From: Bugula neritina
Lineage: Eukaryota; Bryozoa; Gymnolaemata; Cheilostomatida; Bugulidae
Direction of reading: 5' to 3'
Assembly: GCA_964035545.1 (NCBI GenBank)
Contig: OZ037771.1
Span: forward strand, 5,884,628-5,948,627
Length of the DNA: 64,000 nt
Shown: positions 1 to 24,410 of the stretch, piece by piece
Position numbering within the stretch: position 1 is the first letter of the stretch
Layout of the letters: the number at the start of each line of letters is the position of its first letter
The notes under the pieces: generated by a model
What the model was told of the DNA's origin: nothing
Database searches by the model: none
What the model saw: only the letters and a program-made list of their open reading frames with translations
Translations under genes and position numbers: made by a program

Positions 1-3000
1 GAATTTACGTACAAGTTTGTTTTTGTGTTTTGACATAAGTTATATATTTTTATTTGACAAAAGCTTCTACAATTTTGAGGATGTCTATTAATTTTTACAT
101 CATCTCCAAATAAAATACTGTGTTTTCAACTATTTTTTTCTGTTAAATTTAACTTTGTGTATAAAATATATAAAGGTTACTGGTATATAAAACTGTGCTA
201 TACTTCTAGCAATAATAACTGTAATGGGTTATTATGCAACATACTTCAGCTTCTTTGTGATGCTCTGCCCAGTGTATTCATTCCCAGTTTAATTCAAAAG
301 CTCATTTCTGTGGGCTGAAGCTAATCTTTTGTTTCGGTCTACTTAACATACTGCTGGAGACAGAAATAGAAAGAGTTTAACAGAGTTTGAACTCTGAAAC
401 TGTAGCAGTTATTGAAATAAACTTACTAACATCCTTTCAAAGAAATTTAGCATTAAAGAAGCTTATACTTTAGTTTAACAGGAATAGTGTGAAATAAGTT
501 TATAATTCTTCTTAATAGTTCTGGAATATTCCATGATGCCCAAGAACCAAATAATGATGCCAATTTAGTGATAATTGCATCAACCAACATTTTTAAATGA
601 AGTTTATAAAATGCTTGTGGTACTTTATTTTCAAGATTTCACCACCTTTTTACTAAAATTGTGTCTGTAATTAAATTGCCCTTTCAACATTTTGACCACA
701 AATTTTACAATGGTAAAAGCAACCCTGCTCTTAAGTTAGTTTCACACTTAATGGGCTGCCCTAAAATTTTCTGGTAAAAAATGGTTCAATGTTGGTTCCA
801 ATAACAACAGGCTAGTAATTAGTTGATCAAATTTCATCCTTCCCATTACCTGCGGTTAAATTATTTGGTCTAAATCATATTCACCAGTGCAACTAACTAC
901 TTAACATCAGCTTTAGGCATAATGATTTTTCAAAAGTAATATGAGACGGGAATAAAAATTGTTATTCAACCTTGTTCTTTCATCCAAATCCAAAATGAAA
1001 AATACCAATCAATGCTTTCTTACTCAGTCCTTCATATAATAGCAACAAATGTGAAAATAAAACACAAATTGTAGCCAGCAAAGCCAGTTTGTGCCAAACA
1101 ATTTATTGAGTTCAACTCTTTTCATTTAAAATTCATTAGTTTATTACAATAACAAGAAATTGTTTAGGAGCAGCAAATTAAACAAACATAGACCACAATT
1201 ATTTCACCATATGATCATGCTGTCATAACTATTAATAGCATATCTCATTTATACAATTCAATAACGCAAGTGTGTTGAGTGTTTAATACCCGTATATACA
1301 AAATTATGCACAGAAGTTTGAAGGAAACATACTCTGCAAACTATAAACACATTCTAAAAAGAGTCTGTTGATTTTTAAAAGGCAAGCATTCTTTTTGTTT
1401 TTCTTCCTGCTTTCTTTCACAGTAGAAGCTGAGATTCTGAATACACTTTCAGCTTTCAAGCTTCAACTTTACTGTTTTGCTCCATGTCTTTCTCTTCTAC
1501 CTAAAATCATATAAAACAGTAAAAATATCAATATATTTCTCAATCATTGTCATTGATTTACATTTTTTAATATGCAATCTCAAACTGTCATAGCGGAGTT
1601 TCTTCTTCTGCCATTATTATTTAGTCGCATTGTAAACAAGCTTACACTTTCTCACCGGGACACCTAGCAAGATTAGAGCTAGCTTTAATGAAAATTATCG
1701 CTAAAATAGGGTTGGCTTGCGAGTTAGCTGCTTGAAGAGGTAATGTATAGGCTTACTCGTACCTGTGAGACCAAACTGAGAATGCTATATTAACCTCTGG
1801 GTCTCATACCAATTAAACTTTAATAGAGTAAACCACACCAATCAATAGATATGGAGTCTAAGCAAGCCAGCATCTACTCAGCTATACCCATCAGACTGAA
1901 ATCAGTCTTCTAACATATAATCAGTTGTAAGGAATGTATAATTGAATTTCTTAATATGGTAATGATATAATAAGACCTGGCATACTTTTACTTGTGTTCC
2001 GGTAACAATGAAGGATTGGTGAATCATGCTGAGACTCTATAGGGTTAGAATTATTCCTTATTTAAGTTGAGTCATTTTCAAAATTTGAGTTATTGTTATC
2101 ATCCCTAATTCAACAAGGAACTGAAACTGCTTCAAATTGATAGAGTGATGTTTAATAAAACAAGAACCATAAATGAATTACTAACATTTTATGTTGACAT
2201 ATTTTAGCAAATAAACTTAAACAGTGATTGAAATGCATAAGTTTGGTTTAACAAGCCAATGATCTATTCTATTTCACTGTCCTAATAACAATAGATTTAT
2301 TATAAGAACATTGGTAATGACATTGTTACCTTAGAAGCTGGAGTAATTGTACCACATTATACACGGCAAAAATACAAATCTAAAATTAAAATATTATTTG
2401 CTGTTACCGGTAAGCTTTTAATATGGACATTCCAAAAAATTCTTACTAGTGTGTCGATGTTAACTATAAATATTCAGCCACTATTGCAACATTGAAAGAC
2501 AATGGATTAATTTGTAAACTTAGAAATGTCCTAAAAGCTGTCACAAAGGTAATTTAAAATAATATGAAAAAGTGTACTACGATGCAATTATGATTTGAGT
2601 TTTAATAAAATATAACACCCAAAATATGCCCAACTATGCTTTTTATAAGTATAAAGTTGTATATATTTGGCTTATAGACTTTTATTATTGTTTCCCTGAA
2701 TTTATTTTTAAAGTCAAATTGTTTTAATTAAGCTGTAGGTAAATGAAAACCAAATCATGACATCAGCAAAAATTTCAACAGTAACTGTAACTTTCATCTC
2801 TGTAACTTGTCACTGTACTATAATTATTATTGGTCACAGTTAAAGACATTATTTATCACCATGCTTCTGGCACCTTCCTGTGATAAGTAGTTTGTATAAT
2901 CTTGAAATTCCAAAGAAGCTCCAAGACACATAAATATTTATACAGTCTATTTTCATAACCAGAATAATATTCAGGTGAAGGGCTTCAGGCATGGGGTGAG

Positions 3001-6000
3001 AAATGGCTAGCTATTCAAAACAGTTGTGCTGCTTTGGTTCTTGAGATTTATTTTACTTAGTAGCAACTGGAGCCAGAGCCATCTTGTTTGATCATGAGTG
3101 ACATCCTTTTCAATAACCTCACAGCTAAAATTTAGGTTTGGATAAGTGCATTATGACTTGAAGTATTTTTTATTTTTATATACTTCGTTTGCAAACTTCA
3201 TAACTTGTATCCCTTATCCAAAGTACTAAAACAAATTTCTAGAACATTTGTTACCTTTATCTTCTCACATATCATTCTATTTTTAAACTTGAAAATTCTA
3301 ATTGAACTTGAAAAAGTCAACAAAAAGCAGTAGTAAATAATATAGCAACTTTTGGTTACAAACATTTACATCTATTCGCTAAGATAAGTTTATTGGTGCT
3401 CGTTTTAAGGTAGGTGCCTGCAAGATACCTCCCCATCACACAGCTAGCCCACCTGGCCACTTGTACACTAGCCCTTAGCAAGACTACTATATATAGCCGG
3501 TAATGAATTTAGTAATCATTTCTAAGTAAATTTATAATGTGCAGCTGCACTTTTAATTTATTTTGCAAATTTTAAATTAAAACTTTGATTTTGAACGCAT
3601 CTTATAATTTAACAACTGGTAGCAATAGCATCATTTGATTATTAAAATTGTAATAAATAATTATATTTGAAGCCATTTAGAATTTTGGTACTCTATTGAT
3701 TGAGCCGGTGATGAGCATGTAACCCATTGTCTAGTTTATTGGACATTCTCAGGGCATGTTGACTGCGATCCTGGCTAGTAAACAGGCCAGATAATACAAG
3801 AATTGTGCTCGGTTTATTAATATTGAACTGCAGCTAGCTGATTATACATATTTTATGTGTAAAACACCTTTAGATATGTCTAATTGTATAGTGAAAACAA
3901 AGGCCTATTCTTTAGGGTTGAAAATGATCGAAAGGTATAAATTGATTAGCCATAACAGATGCACCCAATAGAGAATAATGTCATCGTAAACAAATACCAA
4001 ACCGTTCTAAATGTATGGTTTCATTCAGGTAAATAATTTATGATCGGACATAGCATTGAATAGAAGATTTAGCTACAAGGCTACATTCTATAATATACTA
4101 TATACATTTTATAATACCTTATTTTAACCAGCATGTGTAGTCTGCTCACATATACAAAAGGTGAAATATATTTCAAAACAAATTTAATAGTTAATTGACT
4201 TTGTTACACTAAACTTGACAATTAAAAAAATAAATCTAAGATTAATGTATGAATTTATTTACTGAAAATGATTACCTTGCTAAACAACGTATATTTCCAA
4301 AAATTTTAACTCGGAAGTTTAACTTAAATGCCAAGTGCATTTATAGGGTCTGATACTGAAAATGGTTTGATTTATAAATCAAATATGCTTTTTCTAATGC
4401 ATATAAATTGTAATATACTATAACGTCTATATCAAAATTTGTCTGTATAGGCTGAATATAACACTATCAAAACATCTCAAAGCAATAAAACGTTCTATAC
4501 AAGTTTACTAAATATTTAAGATGTAAGTTTCTTTTTCTATTGAGCTGATGTGGCATCTTTATTAGTTTGCTGGCAGTATATTAGTCTGAAAAGAGTATCA
4601 GTGACTAATTATAGATACACTGTCATTTTAGTTTGTACTCTTTAATTTGTTGCTCATAAAGAAGATTTTATAATACATGGCTTTACAATAAATGTTCCAT
4701 GTATATAATTAGTTCAAATGCCTATGCAGAATAAGATATTATTGATTATCAAATGCAATAATAATATTTAGCTATATAATAATATATTTGACATGACATA
4801 TTTTTTGAATTATTTTAAAAAACAAATTAGTGTTCAATATTTGCAAATAGAGGTAATTTTTACTCCCCAAACCATTTACTTTTAGTAATACATAGGAAAT
4901 GGTAGGAAATAAAGGAATGAAGTAATGAGAAATATTACTTGATAGTAGTTTATAACACCAGAGCTGTTGATGAGGAAATAAAATCATTGGATATTTCCAT
5001 GAGAATACACATCTCTATTTTCTACTTCTACTAGCAGGCGTATTTAATATTTATGGTGGACATGCACTTGGAACCACATAAATAGCAAACGATATGAAAA
5101 TATGTCAATACTCTTCTGAGTGTTCTATAGCCTACACGACTCACAGTTTCATTTAGTCTATTCAGTTTATAGAAATTACAATTTAATTCTAAACTGTATG
5201 CATACTGTTGGTTGTAGTATTCGGTGCTATAACCTTCAACAATAACACCCTATGTGAAACTCATTTTATTTCAATGTACTACTTAGCAATTCACAGCATT
5301 TAGGAGTCCTCAATTCTGGCTAAGCTATTGGTCCGATGCTAAAATTTTCCTTCTTGAAGTTAAAGCAGATCAAAAAAATAAATAAAATATTATTTTATCT
5401 AGACTATATTATAATATATAATCAATTGTTCAGTTTATATTCATAAGCAAGCACAAGCTTGACTAAATTAAATTTCAAATCATGTAATTATTTTGAAATT
5501 ACTTTTTATAAAATTATGGTTGATTGTGCAAAATGTATTTTAATCACTTTGTACAGCATTTGGTAATATCAAATTTTATGCAAAAACTGCTACCACAGAT
5601 TTTGCTAGGATTAAAATATGATATTAATGGTCCTAATGCAATGCCTTGACATTTTGTTTTGGATCACAAAACTAGACTAATATACTATATATACTATAGT
5701 ACAATATATAATATATTGTACTCAAAGAAACCTCTTTTTCACTAATGTAAAGCCTACATCAAAGTGACTTTAGCAATTTGGTGCCTCTACTTTTCATTAG
5801 CCAGCCTCAGTATTTAAGCATATTTATTTTCTATGTTATTTATAAACATGTATTTGATGTTACTTCATTCATCATTCAAAACTTAAAGAAAATATTTGTC
5901 TTGACAAATGGGTGTGAAGCAAACAAGTGGTTGGTAGCACCTGTTACTCTGCAGATATTAAGAGCTGCACCTCCATCACTACACTCTTATTATAGTTACA

Positions 6001-8754
6001 CAAGGTGTAGCCGGAAATAGTATTAATACAAATATGATTAAGATGTTTTGCTAGAAAAGACCGTACATCTTAATTAATGGTTTACTATTATTTATAGTTA
6101 GGTATAAAAAGAAGCTACGCTTAGCAAGCATTGATTAGACCAGTTCTAAAACCTAATAATTTGTAAGTTTACTTTCAACAACAAAATTTTAAAAAGTATT
6201 CTTTCAATTTTTAAAAGATTACTTTCAGCATAATACTATTTTTATTATGTTTAAGATGTATTAAGTAGAGTTGAGGTTTTATAAACACCATCAGACAAAT
6301 TATGATTGTTTTGATGCCGGCTGCCAAGCGTGATTCAAAAAGAATTTGGACAGCGAGCAGTGAATGGGTAGGTTGCTGATTTAACGTTTGGTGTAGTTTA
6401 CTTTTCATTACGCTCAGATGCACTTGTACAAAATGAATTAAAAGATTGCCTTCAAGATAACAAGCTGCAAGCATTCACAAAGGTGAATAGGTTGAGCTAA
6501 ACCAGTCTTAAACCAACATAAGTCCTTCCATTTGAATAATTCCCATGAATACCGACAAACATTGATCAAAATGCATGGGTATATTTTTAATAGATCTTTT
6601 GTATGAGTTTACCACCTGATTGCACCCAACTATTGCAATTATTCATATAGTTCATGTCTTAGAAACTCAATTACCCCGTCTTTTGTCCTTATTGTTTATC
6701 TATTTTTTCTTCAGGTTTTCGTGTACATTTGTGTTTCACATGTACAAGAAAGCATTTAGAAGTCGAAAAAATAACTCAGATCCTAAATGGCTAGTTCTTG
6801 ACTTTTTTTATCACTATTCCACTTGGTCTACTACTTTATTTATTCTATCTTTTTCATTTATGTTACGCACTCTGTTTTAACTGGAACCTATGGTTAGATT
6901 GATCACTTTTAGTAAGATATTTACTGGTGTTAAAATATCATTTTTCTACTTGAGTCTTTGTTTAAAATTGTTAACACAAGAAAATTATTGCCATGATGAT
7001 TAATGATTTTACAAGTGTCCATGGATATTAAATATAATTTTTGCCTGTCTCACCAATAATATGGAAATGAAACGTACTAAACAAAGAAAAGGCATTCAAG
7101 AGTTGATGAAATGAGTGTACCACTGTCACAGCATGTTGAAGTCACAGCAGTGGCAACGCAGTGCAGGTGGTCACATGATGCTACAGAACGACATGTCAAG
7201 GGGTTTCAACATCAAACCGATACAACTGCATAAAGTTAGGAGCAAGTAATATATAATTCATAAATTGCAAGTATACTGATATTTGTCGAGCTGCATGGCT
7301 AATAGATCACCAAGCGAGTACTGTTAGTAGTAGATACTGCTGGACATACTGAGAATATTTGGAGTAAAACTGACAGGCAATCTTAAAACCCTACCCTTGA
7401 GTAGACATTATCAAAAACACCTTTCCAAGTAACGTTTTCAGTTTAGTTGACTTTTTCTAGTATTTGCAATTATAATAAACAATTAATATTCAAATTTAGC
7501 TAATAATTGAAATGTCCAGATAATAAGTTATGAGCTAGTGAATACATCCTCAAGAGATGGAGGCTTTGTGTATACCTACCTATATATTATTTCAAAAGAG
7601 CTATCTATGCATTCAGCTAAAGATTATAACATAATAAATTAATAGAAAACCTTTATAAAAACTTCAATGGAATCATTATGTTTGAAACAGACTTCTCAAT
7701 GAACAAATGAAAGTATTATCAGTCCAATAATTAGATACTTCAGAAAGAGAATGGCTTTAGTTTGAGGCTGTATAATAGACGTTTTATTTAAGGAATTAAT
7801 TTACTCAATTACTGTATTCATGACAAACTGCATGCTTACCAGATTTCTATTGTCCATATTATTTAACTAGAATAGATATTATTCTTTTTGTTTAAAAGTA
7901 AACTATTTCAAGAACAATGTTATAATTATGATGGCTGCTTTGTGGAATGAGGAAATGCTAGAAATTTATGGAAGTTTTGCAGTTTTGTTTGTATTAAATT
8001 GAAGATTAACAAAACCATGAAACTATGGCTATCAGTAGTACTGGAACCAAGTATCTTCGAATTTTGGGTGCTAATAACAATAATTCATATTGATAACTAG
8101 GTCAATAAAATACAGTAAATATTTATTATATTCACAAAAATGATTAGTGTTTTAGACTATGTACAGTAAATAATGTCAAAAAAGAACTTGTTAATTCGGA
8201 ATATCTATTGGACAATAAGAATGTACAATTAAATATCCGTCTTCTAGGAATGATTAATAGGACGAAGTACAAGTTTGTTCAGCAGCCTAAACAGCAATTT
8301 ACTAAAGAAATTACATGATCATAGCAAAATTAAATTACTCTTATTAGACTACTCTGTTACTTTATTAGTAAAAGTTTAAAAGTTTTGTATATCATAGGCT
8401 GACAGTAAACATATTACAAAATAAATTTTCGAGTAAATTTTTTTACTTATCTTGCATAATTGTTCATTAGTAAGTGGATTATTATTTACTTAGTCAGTAC
8501 TGAAAAATGTACTCAAAATCAAATGCTAAGATCAGGGCTTGAGCTATTCCTTAGTATTTTGAGATTCAATGCAACGGAATGCTATAGTAATTTTTCACTA
8601 AACTGTGAGAAACTTAAGGCTACGAAGTAAGTGATTCCCGGGAAGGTGATTGTGCTTTGCGATAACTTGGTGAAACTTTGATTGTCCCAAAAAGAGATGC
8701 TGATTTGATGAGTCATGATTACTAGTATTGGACGGTTGTTAGGGTGAGTCAGAG
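1..8754. other. Gene-poor AT-rich region, downstream flank of SoxB1
   Basis: I find no convincing exon here. The open frames are under 90 codons, AT-driven and without recognisable domains or linked splice sites. The part nearest 8754 should hold the SoxB1 3' UTR. The rest is unannotated flank and could hold regulatory elements, which cannot be identified without cross-species alignment. Confidence 0.6.
8361..8366 (-). terminator. Candidate polyadenylation signal for SoxB1
   Basis: TTTATT on the + strand reads AATAAA on the - strand, about 390 bases past the SoxB1 stop. A second candidate lies at 8122-8127. Both are common hexamers in AT-rich DNA, so which one is used is not known. Confidence 0.3.
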
Positions 8755-18685
<9,931 letters not shown>

Positions 18686-19532
18686 GAATCCGCGACATTT
18701 CACAAATGACAAATCAAAAACACCTATTTCAAAAAAGACAATTCCCAAATTGACAATTCCCAAATTGACAATTAATAAATTGACTTTTAGAAAAAAGACA
18801 TTTCTAAAAATGACATTTCACAAATGATACGGCCCAGTCGGGTGTGAGCTCGACCGGGTCGAAAATAAGTTCATATAAACGTGGGCAATTGCAGATTGGG
18901 ACTGTTTGGTAGCTAACACTACTTCCGTGACAGCCTAACTCATACAGGGTTTATATTTGTTGCTGAAAGCTATAAATCTTGTCAAGTTCAAGTTGAAATA
19001 ATTACTACTTATTTACTTTTACTTTTATACTTGTATTATTGCGTGATGTTACTATGTACATTATATGTTATTTAATTTTATTAACCGTATTTCATTTTCT
19101 TTTTACTTTTCAGTTTTAACTTATGAAATACGGTTAATAAAATTAAATAACATATAATGTACATAGTAACATCACGAAATAATACAAGTATAAAAGTAAA
19201 AGTAAATAAGTAGCAATTATTTCAACTTGAACTTGACAAGATTTATAGCTTTCAGCAACAAATATAAACCCTGTATGAGTTAGGCTATCACGGAAGTAGT
19301 GTTAGCTACCAAACAGTCCCAATCTGCAATTGCCCATGTTTATATGAACTTATTTTCGACCCGGTCGAGCTCACACCCGACTGGGCCGTATCATTTGTGA
19401 AATGTCATTTTTAGAAATGTCTTTTTTCTGAAAGTCAATTTATTAATTGTCAATTTGGGAATTGTCAATTCGGGAATTGTCTTTTTCGAAATGGGTGTTT
19501 TTGAATTGACATTTGTGAAATGTCGTGTCACC
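18686..19532. mobile_element. Palindromic foldback transposable element
   Basis: Two inverted arms of about 403 bp (18693-19095 and 19123-19525) face each other across a 27-bp spacer, with few mismatches by eye. The outer part of each arm contains short degenerate direct repeats built on GACAATTCCCAAATT, as in Foldback-type elements. GAAATTATT occurs directly on both sides (18677-18685 and 19533-19541), a candidate 9-bp target duplication. Nothing in it looks coding. Long arms plus a 9-bp duplication would fit a Mutator-like non-autonomous element, but the outermost bases of the two ends match poorly, so the superfamily is uncertain. Confidence 0.85.
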
Positions 19533-22500
19533 GAAATTATTACCTATGTTATTGATGTACTTTTTAAGCATACTAATAATATGATATGAATATTATTTTG
19601 CTGTGTTCTTTCAGCTGAAGGTTGCATCTAAGCTACTGCTATTTAGTTTACTACAGTCAGAATTAAATCAATTTAAATAAGTAATCTACTAAGTGTTCAT
19701 TTCATATTACTAACAATACGTTTACAACTTGTTTTTTAATCGTAAGCAAGTCAATTCTTTTAATTGATTCACAGCACATAGCCACATACATTAGATTTTG
19801 AAATCATTTCAATTCTGTATTATAGTTTTGAGTGACACTATAACTAGTAGGTTCCAAATCAATCATTATGTAACAGATTGCTAAAATAATATTTTTCAGG
19901 AAATGTCTAACATCAAGAAATTAGTTGAAACAAAAGAAGTTATCTGCCCAAATAAGAACAGTTGTTGCACCAAACTTTAAAACATCTAAATTACAGAAGA
20001 GGAGCGGATTAACATGATATCCACAGGGGCGAAGCCAGTCATAAATGTTTAATTAGGTTCATCATATCTATAACATTTTGTTCTCCTTCAATTGTGAAAA
20101 ATTATTTGCAATATCCAGATATGCTATAGAGATGAAATATAATAACTTGTACATAACTACCAAGCTAAATCATTACGTTGCAGGACTAATCCATGTAACA
20201 AACCCCTTTCTGCATGCGCTTAATTTACTTGGATTCTATGCTTTGAAATTCCAAAGTTTATTTGACCTCGAACATGAATATTGGGCTTTCTATACTAACT
20301 TGATCTAAAGCAGAGCCCACTGAATAACTAAACTATTTTTGAACTCTCTCCAGCAAAGGCTGCTGAAAGCAAAGTTAGCCTGTGACACCAAAGAGCAGCA
20401 TACTTGGAAAATGAGAGGCTCGCTTCTTAAAGACTTAAACAATGAACAATCTCATACTGCCATACTAACTCAATGGGCCCATAGCCTTCACCTAAAACTG
20501 TGTTAAGCATGAAACATTCATGGTGAAGCAATAATGACCTTGCTGATATTGCTAATGTTCTCACTGTACGCTAACTAACCCATGCAAATCTCTAATCATG
20601 GTCATGAATTCAGGCTGCTTGGCATTGTAACAACTGTAACTCCTGGAGTTACTTGAGCTCTTTAAATATTATATATTGTAGCAGCTAGACACAATATTGC
20701 GGAGGTGTGAACCATAGTACTCTGCTCTGTATATTGGTAGGGAGGGAGAACACCCTCCCCCACCCGAAGTAGTTACTGTGTCCAGATTGTGTCACCAACC
20801 ATCACAACATGTCATGTCACACTAGCATTCCTAACCACTGGACCATAACTGCACTGATTGGTAAATATGCAGTCACATTGCACACTCAGTAGGCTATGTG
20901 TACTTAAGTTGATACTCAAATAGTCTGTTTAAAGCAGACATATCTAAATAAAGAACATATTCACTAAAACTTTTCAGCTTACCCTCGAAAGGATAATAAT
21001 ACAAGAATAAAATTTTCATTAGCCATTCACAGGGAAGATAACTACATGAGTTCACTGCATAGCATAGCTTTTAAAAACTCACATATTGCATGCATTTTAT
21101 TATTTTTTAAACAATGTTTTAATATCGGTAACTAAAAATATCAAATGCTGTCTAATGAATTATTGCATTAGACTAACTCAATACATTTGTTCCATATTTA
21201 GAAAAAATTACTTTTATACATGAACTTAAATTGGTCGAGATTTAACCTATGCCATGTGAAAACTTTTAAAAACTGATAATACTGCAATCTTATTTCTATT
21301 TTCTAGACTCTATAGAGAAAACACTTTTTTACAGTTCTTCAAAAATGTTACGCAAATTGCTTTAAAGCAGTACAGCAGTATTAATTGGCTAATGTCTAAA
21401 AAGAAAATAATGCTAAAGGTTCAAATATCATTTTATGACTTACAGAGTTATCACCTCATGCAATAACTATTATATTGTATGAAAATACAGTTTAAAGAAC
21501 TGACAAGCAGTATTTACCTGGAAAACCTGATTTGTGAGTTCAAATCGGTAAATAATTTTCCTTCAGTCCATGGATACATGTTTTGCAGAATTTTGTAGAA
21601 TATTTATAAACACGTTTATTTGGCAGCAAGTTTTACTGAGATCTGTAAGGAAGGAGTATGGTAGAATGTGACAGTGTGGCAGCCAGCACTCTTGACTGAT
21701 AACTAAAACTTATCAGCACATTATTAACTGAGGAATAATCATTACATTGGTTTCACTTGTTCTGTTCAGGGAAGAACAATAACAGTGAGAAAGTCTTTTC
21801 AGTTGCAATCATGGAGCTTAGAGTAGAGACAAAGGAGTCACTTAGTGTAGTAAATGGTAGTTCATACAAATACATTAACTTATGTGCTATCATTCATAGA
21901 AGAAGAATGATTTAATCTAAATGTGTAACCATGTCAGTAAGAAATCAATTTGTGTCTATTCATAGAAAACTTTGTCTTTCACGGCCCATAGCAAGTATTT
22001 ATAACAGCATTCATGTCAGGAATGAATGGTATACATAATGCAATTTTATTCTTTTATTCTGCAAACAGTGTTACAAGTAGAATAGTGGATGTATACCTAA
22101 TCAGAATGTATATACGCATACACAATACATGTTATAGCTATATACAGTCTTCTGCTTCCCGTGCGTAGCTTGCAGGTAGAATATACAGTTGAAGCAGCAC
22201 ACAGTCATTTGATTCTTAAACAGTCTACCAAACTATACGTGCCCTTTGGTATTATGGAGTGCTCAATCGTATTGCACTCATGAAAAAAATCTAGGACGAC
22301 TAAAAATTTCATATTTTTCTAGAAAAATCTTGCTGTATTAAGATGTAGCTTTGAATCTACCTCCTCTTTAGTCATTGGAAAAACTATGCACGAACATGAA
22401 AGCCGAACTAGCAGCAATTATAATAGCATTTCAAGATTTTACAGAATTTATTGTGAAAAATCTAGAAACGACTCAATTAATTACGCGTTTACATCTTTTA

Positions 22501-24410
22501 TTCCAAAGACTACTGAACAGGTACCTAGTTTTTGTTCATCTATTCACCTAACCTACTCTAAGGTAGATCTACTAAGTGTTTTTTGAGCTGCATGGACAGT
22601 TCATAGTTCATTCTTAAGCTGCTTTGAAACACTATCTGCAGTAATATGCCTCAAATGAAGTTTAAGCCTCAATATAGTACAGTAATCTTAGATGTGCTCT
22701 CTTGTACTGCATACCAGACAATGTAAAGTAAGCCACATTATAAGTGTAAAGCAAGAACTTCTGCCTTCTATGGTAATCTGAGATTCAGGGATAATTGTCA
22801 GCCACCTGCTACAAGGTTTAGTGACTGATAATAGCAATTAAAGCCTCCCTGTGTGGACTTTTGATTATAGTCTGGAGACGATAACTCTTCATTAATGTTC
22901 ACCATCCACAGGTTATCCCAGCTTTCAATACAAGCAGATATCTTTTCCCACGTTGAATAAAAATATAAGCTTACCTATCTAGCCTGTGTTCTGTAAAATA
23001 TAAAGGATAAAGTTTGTGTGCAGATGCTACAAAGCCAAACTTACTGACCAAAAGCCAATGTGTTGAGCAAGTAGAGTACAACTTAGATTTAACCAAGAAG
23101 TTATCTTCTCTATGTTTAAGCAGGTAAAAGTGATTGTATAATCAGCATTTTTGACTACAGTTGTACAAAATATTTAAAAATTGTATTCTATAATAATTTA
23201 TTTTCAAGTATAATTCTTTGCACATAATGAAAACATGAGAATTAAGTTTTATAGTAATTTGAATTACTATTTTGAATTACTACTAATAAATGATAGATTA
23301 ATAGATTTATTGGTAGCAAGGATAATTTATATTGAATTATAAGAATAAGAAAAATTGACAACAGTCCTTAGTTCAAAGAATAGGTAGTAGTAGTAAAACT
23401 CTGAAACAGCTACATGTGTATACATATTAGGGCATGTAATGCTCTCACTTTACACTCAGGAATGACATTCTGTGATTGAGCTCTCTAACTATAATTATAG
23501 TCACAAGCTTGATCTGCCAGCTTTTTACAAAGCTCGTGACTCTTAGGGTTACTTGAGCTCTTCTGATTGAGTTTACATACTTTTTAGTAGGAACATAGCC
23601 TTCTTGTAGTTCGAAAGTTTGGACCATAGTGTAATCAAATATATGGCAATCATGTCACACTCATATAGCCAAAATGCTATGAAGCTATGTAGTAGTGCCA
23701 CATTTGAGTTGATGGGACACAAACGCATACTATTTCAAAACTTGCTGGTATAACAAGTATGCATAGTTGACAATATGACTATTATTTATATGAGATTTAA
23801 GATTGAGGTTTGATCAAAATTATTTACTAATAACTTAAACTACAATATCAAACTGGAAAGATAAACGACTATCAGTTCAACTAAAATGTTGAATTTGATA
23901 TAAAAGAAATTTAAATACAGAATTTAGGCATCAAGAATAAGACAGTTTGGTATCTTTGTTTTTATTATACCTAGTGGTTGCTTAAAAACAAAACAAGTAT
24001 TGACTTTTTGAAAATTGTTTAAACAATAATTTTAAATAATAAAGTTGAATATACTAAATTAATTACTTTTTCAAATTGACATTTTAATTGACTTCCGTTG
24101 TTGAGTTGAGTTTAATATGATTTTATATGACGTTAATATTGCTATAGGCCTACACAGTTTTGCTTTATCTTTTAAAATAAAACAATTGCAATCAATATGG
24201 CTATTTTCAAGTAAATAACAAAGTAAATAAACTTTCAAAAGCAGTAGATTTTAATTAAAGCTTTTAGAATAATTAATTATATTTGCAATAAAATACTCAA
24301 GAAATTATAAACATCGAAAGTGGTGCTCAAATGAGGTTTAGCTAAAAAAACTTCTATCCAGCTAGGTCTTTTGCTGCAAGGTTACGTGGCGGCTAGATAG
24401 CTCTGAACAA
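19533..24410. other. Non-coding stretch between the foldback element and the lectin gene
   Basis: No exon is supported. Open frames at 20078-20308 and 22386-22586 are short and featureless. A degenerate tRNA-like SINE head lies near 20700-20865 on the - strand. The promoter of the lectin-like gene should lie at the right-hand end. Confidence 0.5.
20700..20865 (-). repeat. Degenerate tRNA-derived SINE head
   Basis: On the - strand the segment begins with TGGTCCAGTGGTTAGGAATG, a good match to a tRNA A box, followed by a GGTTGGTGACAC stretch where a B box would be expected. The rest folds to no tRNA that I can see. It is read as an old tRNA-derived SINE or an isolated fragment of one. Confidence 0.4.

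Noticed and set aside
3700-3780. GTGATGAGC resembling a C box of a C/D snoRNA
   Set aside because: No matching D box with terminal stem at a suitable distance.
5696-5726. Short AT palindrome around GTACAATATATAATATATTG
   Set aside because: Expected by chance in AT-rich DNA; no target duplication or other copies seen.
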